Assembly: GCF_036588685.1 (NCBI RefSeq)
Contig: NC_086379.1
Coordinates: 15,795,862-15,859,861 of the forward strand
Length of the DNA: 64,000 nt
DNA from: Mytilus trossulus
Lineage: Eukaryota; Mollusca; Bivalvia; Mytilida; Mytilidae
Direction of reading: 5' to 3'
Positions 56,598 through 64,000 of the stretch are shown here, in pieces (the stretch's first letter is position 1; every line of letters starts with the position of its first letter). The notes under the pieces were generated by a model. That model did not search any database. It worked only from the letters and a program-made list of their open reading frames with translations, and was not told where the DNA came from. The position numbers were made by a program, and so were the translations under genes.

Positions 56598-57217
56598 AAA
56601 TATCTATCTGCTTCAGTTTTATTTATAAACTATTTTGTTTTTCCTGGTTCGTCGTTTAAGATGTCGATATCGATAATATCAACGATATTATTACCATTGC
56701 ATGATTTGTGCATCTATTCATTTTATATAGTTAGTTAATGTACCTCAATTAAATGTAAAGATAAGTATATCTTTTACAGAAGGGTGCAGTCCTTACATGT
56801 ACAAACACTATCTTTGAGTAAACTGTATGACTGGTTCTAAAGTTAACTTACCAAAATTTTAAGCAGACAAGGAAGTAAACTTCGTTAGTGGTAGAACGTG
56901 TACATGTAGTTACTTCTAATGAGACAACAAACAACCATACACAAAACTGATACAAATGTAAACAGTCTGCAACTAACATGACTACGATTATCACTAATAC
57001 CGAATGAATTAAGGAAGTACAAAAAGAAAACACTTTGATTGAACTAATTATCTATTGTCTTTTTTGTATGTTTTCTCTCTCTAATTACTTCTTAATGCTT
57101 AACATGCTTAACGTGTGATAAATTATTACTAGGCATTGTCTATATCAATACGTACTTGTGTTTTTCCTTGACCCTTATACAGCCTTTTATGAATTACAGA
57201 CCAATTGTCAACAATCG

Positions 57218-57223
57218 TTTATT
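57218..57223 (-). terminator. Candidate polyadenylation signal of gene C
   Basis: AATAAA on the minus strand in the ATCGTTTATTAAAA context matching the gene A and B sites. Confidence 0.35.
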
Positions 57224-57870
57224 AAAAAAAAGATGTTATAAATATTCTGTTATACATTTATTTTTTGATATGCAGTACATGTCTTTGAGTAAATTCCTAA
57301 TGATTTTAACTTTTTTCATTGTATCAAAATGACATAATTTGGGTTTATAATAAATATGCAAATAAAAACAAGTGCACGTTTGACAAAGGATTGGCCTAAA
57401 AGTAAGGATAGTAAATAAAGTTCAGTAAAGAGTTAAGTAAATAAATTTCCAAAATTCAAAACAGAAAGTCTTTTGCCAAATGACAAATTAAAGTAAAATA
57501 TCAAACGCATCAAATGAAAGGAAAACCACTGTCATATAATGCATTTGATACAGGTTTTATAAGACATAATTATCAATTCTAAAATAAATGATAGGAAAAT
57601 GATAACACTATTTTTGTCTCACAAAGATAGAACTGATGATGATGGTAATGTAAACAATGATTAGGGTACATATAATCACTTATATACAGTTGTGTCAGTA
57701 CTATATTTTCCTAGAAACTTTAATCGTCTACCTTAAATGGTAAGCTGTATTGTCAAATCTTAATTGGGTTTCATGGTTTATCTGATTACAATGTGATACG
57801 GTTAATAACTATATCTCTAACGACTTCCATTTGCATCTGGTTTTCTACCTTCATATCTGTCGAGGTCGAT

Positions 57871-58147
57871 TTAATCTTCAGCAATTTCATTGTAAATTTT
57901 TCTGTCACCCTTTGCAACACTTAATCTTTTAACCTCTGGTAATACCCGGTTACGCAAGTCTTTGTCATATTTCGTTACGCATGGATCGAGAACAAAGTAT
58001 TCGCCTTGTGCCTCGTAGCTGTTGGCAGATCGAATAGTGTGTCCTTCCATGTTTGAAATAGATGGAATTCTTTCAAGATTTGCCATCTCAAACCTTTGGT
58101 CAACAGACTGAAGTCTTGTGAGCAGTTGTTCTCTATTTTTCTTTGAT
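57871..58147 (-). pseudogene. Gene C tail exon 3
   Basis: Acceptor TTTTACAG. Reads RSKKNREQLLTRLQSVDQ, then QGEYFVLDPCVTKYDKDL, LPEVKRLSVAKGDRKIYNEI, and stops at TAA (57871-57873) right after AED. Beyond the stop, frame-shifted remains of the shared C-terminus are visible (NHETQLRFDNTAYHLR, to about 57,735), so a one-base loss near 57,870 caused the stop. Confidence 0.7.
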
Positions 58148-58840
58148 CTGTAAAAGATATAGGTAATAATTGTGAACATAGAACAAATGTTTTTTTAACT
58201 TTTAACACTTTGACAGGTATCTGAAAGCGAAAGCATACGAATGTTTGAGAACAATAAGCTAATTTAATGTCGTGAACTTATTTGAAACTTTACTGTCGAC
58301 ATGATTTTTGACTGATACTTTATTTATACTTTACAAAATTAGCGACTAAAATATTCTTTGAAATCACGAACGTTTTTAAGTCATATTATTTATGAATATT
58401 GTGTCAAAGCAATAAATTTATCAGTTTTCATAAATAGATATAATATAAAGGCGGATATTTTCTGGATTTGGTTTAAGCTAGCGAAAACTTGTGACTTGAG
58501 AAAACAGTTAATAGACGGTAAAACATGTGCATTTTTAATAAAAAGGATAGCAGTTGTTTGAAAGATCCCGTTCATTTCTTATTACCTTTTTTATCTTAAA
58601 AAATCATAACCATTCATTTCAAACACGTTTTTTTAAATATTATGAAAAAATTTATTATTTATCAATATTGCAAAAAGCAAAATACGAATATAGATAAGAT
58701 AGATGTGGTCTGATTGCAGTGAGACAAATATCCATCATTAATCCAATGAGATATGAGCAACTACAGATCATCACACACCCTTCCACAGCATGACCAGGTG
58801 AAAGAACCCGACAAAACATAACGTAAAATAATTGTCATAC

Positions 58841-59162
58841 CCTAATTGGCTTTCATATCCTGTCTGGTCACTATAATTAGAACCTTTATCCTTAACTTCT
58901 TTTATTTGCTTCTGATGAACTCCCTCTGTATCGGTCAAAGATTCGATTTTTATCTTCATCAATTTCATAGTAAACAGTCTCATCACACTCTGCAACACTA
59001 CATCTTTTTTGTGCCTCGTAAGTATTAACATATTTGTCCGTATGACAAATATTGTTAAGTCCTTTGTTTGAACTGGATAGACTACTTTCCAGATTTGCCA
59101 TCTCAAGTCTTTTGTCGAGAGATTGTAGTTTTTTCTGTTGCTTTCTTTTCTTTTTCTTTGAT
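58841..59162 (-). pseudogene. Gene C tail exon 1
   Basis: Acceptor TTTAACAG, donor TTAGG followed by GTATGAC. Reads RSKKKKRKQQKKLQSLDKR, NLESSLSSSNKGL and ETVYYEIDEDKN. It lacks the YFVLDP part altogether and gains one base after DEDK, so the rest (EGVHQKQIKEVKDKGSNY, TGYESQLG) is in another frame. Confidence 0.7.
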
Positions 59163-59339
59163 CTGTTAAACGTGTTATGTTATAACCGGGAATTGAAATA
59201 CATATTCAAATTATATAACTATAAAACTGGTATCTGACTACGACGGCATACAAATTTATGTGGTAAAATTTAGATTTGATGCCATGCAACCTTATTTAAA
59301 ACGTCGGCATAATTTATTACGAAACAGATAAGGCAAACA

Positions 59340-60010
59340 AGGTGAAAACAAAAATATTAAACTCAAAATTGAACAAAAAAGGTGAATGTCAAAAATAAAA
59401 GGCAACACTAGTATATCGATGGTGAACAGTAATAATCAGATTAAGGCAAAACAAATCTGTGTAACAATTTACAACCGAGGGGGAACTAAGCAACTATAAA
59501 AAGAAAACAACAGAAACATTGAACTACAACAAAAACAAAAGCTCATATATAGAAACGGACGGTTGTTAACAACTGTCTTATTCCCGACTTGGACATGAAA
59601 TTTGAAGGATAAATGGAGTGTTGAAACGAGTTTTATGGCTAGCCAAACCACCAGCAACTTAAACTGCAATTCTGAAAATATCAATAAAATAACAACCCTT
59701 TGTGACAGGAATACAGCAGACACTCAGCACAGAGGAAAACATGATGAAATAATATAGATGTAAATTAAAACATGTAGGCCGCAGAATAACAACGCACACC
59801 TTCCAGAAATTTACTATAGCACACCATATTTTAAAGTAAAACTGACGAAATCGACGGCAAACTATATTAACAAAATTAAACAGAAAGACTGGATAACAAA
59901 TGTTACATTCCTGGCTTGGTACAGGCATTGTTTTTGTAGAAAATTGCGTGTTGAACATGCTTTTATAGCAAGATAAACCTCCAAAATTGTATAAGTTGTT
60001 ATAGTGACAA
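59340..60010 (+). repeat. Repeat G/H relics in the gene C intron
   Basis: Pieces such as GAACTAAGCAACTATAAAAA, AACAACTGTCTTATTCCCGA and ATGTTACATTCCTGGCTTGG. Too worn for clean borders; minus frames at 59,469-60,080 are chance. Confidence 0.45.
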
Positions 60011-60120
60011 AATTTTTCAACAAAAAAGTACATACAGTAATATAATATTTAAAACACATTCCAAATAGAAATTGAGTCATATATCAATATACGAGGGTTA
60101 ACAAAATGGAAACAACTATT

Positions 60121-60455
60121 AACAGGCTATTATTTAAACTTGGATATATTTTTAATTATGGAATTTGCATAATTTCTTGTTATTGAATTTTTTTATAAAT
60201 TCCATGTTTATTCTGTAGTATAATGTTCTGTGCTGCGCGCACACTGCCTATTACAAAAAAAAGCACTTATTTAATAGAATGCATTGTGCCGCGCACCACA
60301 CTATCTATACAAAATAAATTGTATAGAAAGTGTAATGCACCGCTGAAAACATTATAATACAAAATAAACATTGAATTTATTTAAAATTTCAAGCACAAGA
60401 AATTATGCAAATTCCATAATTAAAAATAATTCCAAGTTTTAATAATAGCCTGTTC
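60121..60455. mobile_element. Inverted-repeat MITE-like element (~0.33 kb)
   Basis: Ends are about 55-bp inverted copies: AACAGGCTATTATTTAAACT and, in reverse, AACAGGCTATTATTAAAACT, continuing through AATTATGGAATTTGCATAAT. A second nested inversion (ATAATGTT..GCGCACAC against its reverse) lies inside. No target duplication is clear. Non-coding. Confidence 0.65.
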
Positions 60456-61220
60456 ATTTCAAAACCTTCATTGTCCAAATCATACCTCTGAGTTCCCTAC
60501 ATCATAAACACATGAACGCCCAAAGTCACAAACATATAAATTGATGCACTTAATCGAGCCACGTCAAAACAGAGTACCCAAATTGCACCTATTAAAGAAA
60601 ATTAACAGCGGAAATCTTACTAGATTCCCTAGAGACTAAACAATTTGTATTTTTTATGATTTGATACTATGCACGTCTTTCAATACACAAAACGTACACA
60701 ATATTTTTTCAACAGATGAAGTGTTTACTGAAAAAGCAAAATGAACGGAAACGTCGTCATCAAAACATCATCTCTTTAAAATTAGCAAAATAATACATTA
60801 TGTGACAAGTATTCATTTCTTTAAAAAAAAGAGAGAAAGCATGGACTTATATCCAATTGTTCAAAATATTTGAAAAAATTAAACATCTACAGCTAGAATC
60901 AACACTTAATGACAACTTTTGTCCGAAGCATGGCAAAGTTGAAAAAAATCAGCTGTTAATATGAAGGAAACACATAATTTTCTATGCAAACATTAGAAGT
61001 TTAAGACGTGAATTACATACTACTTTCAAAATTTGCGAATGTAATTAAACATCTAGACCAATATTTATCTGATACTTCAAAATCTAAGATGGAGAAAGAA
61101 AGGCACCCTAGCCACTTTAAGTATGTAACTAATGAACTGACAGATGTTTAGTTTAGAATTGCCGTTACTCGAACATCTATCGATCAAAAAGTAAAATTTA
61201 AAAAAAAGGGCACACTCCGA
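60456..61220. other. Gene C intron stretch without recognised features
   Basis: AT-rich, no open frame of note and no repeat family recognised. Confidence 0.4.
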
Positions 61221-61224
61221 GGAA

Positions 61225-61450
61225 AATTCAAATTTGCAAAATCAAGAGTTTAAACACCTGAAATGAATGGATAATAACTGTCATAGTCCTAACTTGGTGC
61301 AGACATTTTCTTATGTAGAAAATTGTGAACTAAAACTGGTTTTATATCCATCCTAACTTCTCACTCGTACATGTATGACAGTCGCATATCAATTGGGAAA
61401 AGCAAAATTCGTGCATTGTGACTTAGAGAACGAGTATTTAAAAGAACTAA
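61225..61450 (+). repeat. Repeat G copy
   Basis: TTCAAATTTGCAAAATCAAG, CATAGTCCTAACTTGGTGCA, TTTTCTTATGTAGAAAA, then TATGACAGTCGCATATC. Confidence 0.55.
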
Positions 61451-61749
61451 CCTATAAAGGAGAGACAGAAAATAGCAACAAAACATAAAACGTTGACAAG
61501 AGACTAACAACAGAACTACACGAATATCTACAAAATGGCAAACATATACAATACCATACAACAAACTACATAAAAACTAATGTTTTATTACCTGTGGGTT
61601 AGGTTGAATTTTGGTGAAAATGGTAATAACTATGAATTCCTACAACAATCTACATAAAAACTGAAATTTATCACCTCCGTGATAACCTGAATTTTGATTA
61701 ATATGGTAATATCTAGGAATTAACTGTTTACAAAACGTCGAAATACTTA

Positions 61750-61865
61750 CAAGATACTATTCCAGGAATAGATTATGGCACATCTTTATGGAATTTTTAG
61801 TAACCATTGTGGTCGGGTTTTTTTTTTTTCGAACGTCACTGACGATGAAATACACGTATGGCGAA
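61750..61865 (+). repeat. Old hammerhead-repeat relic in gene C (orthologous to 6890-7060)
   Basis: CTATTCCAGGAATAGATTAT, TTTATGGAATTTTTAGT and a decayed core GAACGTCACTGACGATGAAA. Same intron position as in genes A and B, about 90 bp from the TM exon here. Confidence 0.55.
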
Positions 61866-61945
61866 CACAATTTAATCATGGAACATATAATGAGTTTATT
61901 TCATGGTATTTTTAGATATAGTGTTACAACCAGAAATAGATTTAC

Positions 61946-62046
61946 CTTCGTCTGCATATGAATATAATTGCCAGTATAATCAAATAATATGAGTGTGCCT
62001 GTTATTCCTACTGATAAACCAACTATTGCTCCAACTTTGAATATTT
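61946..62046 (-). pseudogene. Gene C transmembrane exon, frame lost
   Basis: Splice sites kept (TTTTTCAG and CGAAG with GTAAATC). 101 nt instead of 103. Reads KVGAIVGLSVGITGTLILF correctly, then shifts to DYTGNYIHMQTK where A and B have LIILAIIYVCRRR. The helix is cut short and the stop-transfer residues are lost. Confidence 0.8.
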
Positions 62047-62089
62047 CTGAAAAAGATATACACAATTCACAAATCACATATATAAATAT

Positions 62090-62520
62090 GTATGGATAAA
62101 TAAAGGCAACAGTAGTATACCGCTGTTCGAAATTCATAAATCGATAGAGAAAAAAACAAATCCTGGTTACAAACTAAAAACTGAGGGAAACGTATCAAAT
62201 ATAAGAGAACTACGACACAACAGCAACACAACATTAAAATATAATACACACAGAGACGCATTTTAATATTACAATGGCCATTTCCTGACTTGGTACAGGG
62301 CATTTTAAGAACAAAATTGTGAGTTGAACCTGGTTTTATGGCATGCCAAACCTTCCGCTTTAATGACAATGTTAATTATAACATTCAAATGACAACATTT
62401 CATGACAGACCTACAATACAAATAAATGGGAAGAAAATAAAGGACAGAGAAACAAACGAATAATAGCCAACAAAAGGTACACGGTTACAAAATTAATATG
62501 CCAGACGTTCGCCACGTCCA
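62090..62520 (-). repeat. Repeat H copy cut by an N1 end
   Basis: Matches 45,715-46,260. Its hammerhead end survives as CAGACGTTCGCCACGTCC next to an N1 3' end (62,524-62,625, minus). Confidence 0.6.
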
Positions 62521-62523
62521 ATT

Positions 62524-62625
62524 TGAGAATGGAAATTGGGAATGTGTCAAAGAGACAACAACCCGTCCCTCAGCTGGCTCCTAAACAAACATGTACTAGT
62601 GCAGTTATAATGGACGTCATATTAA
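62524..62625 (-). repeat. N1 repeat, 3' piece
   Basis: TTTGAGAATGGAAATTGGGA and AAGAGACAACAACCCG, with most of the middle deleted. Confidence 0.6.
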
Positions 62626-62667
62626 ATGTATGTATGTATGCATATATATTTATATGTATGTAAAAGA

Positions 62668-62985
62668 AGAGGGACGAAAGATACCAAAGGGACAGTCAAA
62701 CTCGTAAATCTAAAACAAACTGACAACGCCATGGCTAAAAATGAAAAAGACAAACAGAAAAACAATAGTACACATGACACAACATAGAAAACTAAAGAAT
62801 AAACAACACAAACCCCACCAAAAACTAGGGGTGATCTCAGGTGCTCCGGAAGGGTAAGCAGATCCTGCTCCACATGCGGCTCCCGTCGTGTTGCTTATGT
62901 GATTAAAAATCCGGTAAATAGTCTAATTTGGTAAGTCAAATTCATGAAAGGGAAGGGGATTGTAGTTACGACGTAATCTTATTTC
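62668..62985 (-). mobile_element. 5'-truncated Naiad 3' tail (family 2), long form
   Basis: Matches 250-560 in reverse complement, including the CAAATTCATGAAAGGGAAGG part next to the RT stop. 5' truncation falls about at the end of the RT frame. Confidence 0.75.
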
Positions 62986-63384
62986 GAAGAAAAAAACCTT
63001 GTTAATTCTACACTTATGATATAGATGTAATACTTAAACAGTAAATCAAAGAAAACAAAATAAATTCAACAGCATGACTGAACAAAATCAGGTAAACTAG
63101 AAACAATGTAATGCAAAGCGGAGAAAGCTTTAAAAATTTGGAAAAATTATCTTTTGGTTTTATTTAGCTTCCAATACAATACATGCAATAATTCATTTCA
63201 GATTTCAGAATGTTTGCATTGCCTTAGTGTATTTCCAGTGGGGGATAACGAACAAAAATAATAAACATAGGAAAAACACAGGAAAAATAACAATACGTTA
63301 AGCGTGGTTTTACGATATTTAATATTGTGATGAACTGCTTATAATTTTTTTTAATTCTTTGATATCATTTGTCAATAAAAAAAA

Positions 63385-63590
63385 ATCTAAAAGCGACAGA
63401 CAACGCCATGGATAAAAAAAAAAAGATCTATAGACATTCAATAAAACACAAAACGCACTATATAAAAAACTAAGGTCTTAGCAACACCAACTAAACCAAA
63501 GCTGTGGTCATTTCAGGGGCTCCAGAAGGGAAATCGAATCCTGCTCCACATGTGACACCCGTTGTGTTGCTAATGTTATTACATAAATGT
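63385..63590 (-). mobile_element. Divergent Naiad 3' tail
   Basis: GACAACGCCATGGATAAAA, GGGGCTCCAGAAGGGAAATC and CACATGTGACACCCGTTGTG line up with the family 2 tail but with many changes. An older insertion. Confidence 0.55.
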
Positions 63591-63825
63591 CAACCAAACG
63601 TTATTAGAATTTTCTAAGGAATGAATCCAACTTCACCAAGGGTAGAAAAACTAAGAAATGGGTTACAAATGGTAAATCTATATAAAATACAATTCGAACG
63701 CATTCAATCTATAGGGTGTTATTCTCATTTTGTGAGCCCAAAGCTATTATGGAAAAGATATTGTGTTTGTCCTTTAAAATGCATAGATTATCCGAGACTA
63801 TGTTCAAATGATTTCAGTATATTAC

Positions 63826-63933
63826 TCTTCTTTTTATTTTTGTTCCGATTTTTATCATTATTTCTTCCATCCTTTGTTAGTTCTACGCCATCCTTTTTGC
63901 CTCTTTTCTGTGTCCTTTCTTTGTGCACACTTT
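63826..63933 (-). CDS. Gene C linker exon
   Basis: 108 nt, phase 1 both ends; acceptor TTTGTATTGCAG, donor AAGA followed by GTAATATAC. Reads ESVHKERTQKRGKKDG, VELTKDGRNNDKN and RNKNKKK. The frame is intact, unlike the downstream exons of gene C. The plus-strand frame over 63,621-63,959 is its shadow. Confidence 0.7.
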
Positions 63934-64000
63934 CTGCAATACAAATTGGTATTACTTAATAAAGGATAAAATGCAAAATAACAAAATATATTAAAAAAAG

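Larger units (their letters stand above)
57750..63933 (-). pseudogene. Receptor gene C: third paralogue, 3' part, probably inactive
   Basis: Visible exons: linker 63826-63933, TM 61946-62046, tail type 1 58841-59162 and tail type 3 57871-58147. Signal peptide and Cys exons would lie to the right of the window. Splice sites and phases match A and B, but the TM exon has lost 2 nt, tail exon 1 has one extra nt (322 against a multiple of three), and tail exon 3 has a stop and frame loss. There is no type 2 tail exon. Intact splice signals with broken reading frames point to a decaying copy. A working secreted form ending shortly after the damaged TM exon cannot be excluded. Confidence 0.7.

Noticed and set aside
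63621..63959. 112-residue plus-strand frame
   Set aside because: It is the shadow of the gene C linker exon on the minus strand, which has proper splice sites and homologues.

Overview
The window looks like nuclear DNA from a marine bivalve, most likely a mussel (Mytilus-like). It is AT-rich, its genes are split into short exons with GT/AG introns, and it is crowded with degenerate dispersed repeats, Penelope-like retroelements and hammerhead-ribozyme elements of the kind known from bivalves. No rRNA, tRNA or CRISPR array was found. The species call is inference.

The backbone is a tandem family of three related minus-strand genes for small single-pass membrane receptors. Copy A covers about 3.0-27.6 kb, copy B about 33.35-51.15 kb, and copy C about 57.7 kb to the right edge, where its 5' exons lie outside the window. 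A and B share one architecture: an untranslated leader spliced to a signal-peptide exon, two short Cys-rich exons, several Lys/Asn/Asp-rich linker exons, one transmembrane exon, then two or three homologous cytoplasmic-tail exons. Extracellular introns are all phase 1 and tail introns are all phase 2, so linker and tail exons are cassettes that can be gained, lost or skipped without changing frame. Each tail exon carries Tyr motifs (YFVLDP, VYNEIDE/VYYEIDE, YEIP) resembling SH2-domain ligands. Ligand and function are unknown, and I could not place the family. Copy C carries frame lesions in its transmembrane and tail exons and looks like a pseudogene. All three copies have lost the same C-terminal segment by different lesions.

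The flanks and introns of A, B and C are homologous, including an old reverse-transcriptase fragment (A and B) and old hammerhead relics (A, B and C), so these insertions predate the gene duplications. Copy A later grew by a 2.1-kb tandem duplication (8.97-11.08 kb and 11.09-21.15 kb) that duplicated a linker exon. The second unit was then split by about 7.9 kb of inserted DNA holding a 6.5-kb CACTA-type element (12,890-19,385). That element has 18-bp perfect ends, a TTA target duplication, a motif-rich subterminal zone, and arms of 1.6 and 2.0 kb built from a ~195-bp tandem repeat. Its centre holds a nearly open Penelope-like reverse transcriptase.

The Penelope-like elements fit the Naiad type: an N-terminal GIY-YIG remnant, a CxC linker and an RT with DKA/DKS in place of DKG (47.0-49.3 kb). 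The RT copy at 15.6-17.3 kb is interrupted by one TGA that aligns with a Cys codon of the other copy, so it may be a selenocysteine codon. Many 5'-truncated 3' ends of these elements are scattered through the window. An apparently intact type I hammerhead ribozyme lies in sense orientation about 47 nt upstream of the first tail exon of gene B. The remaining DNA is intron or spacer filled with older repeats, two inverted-repeat elements (23.06-23.79 and 60.12-60.45 kb) and a common bivalve repeat at 52.1-53.5 kb.
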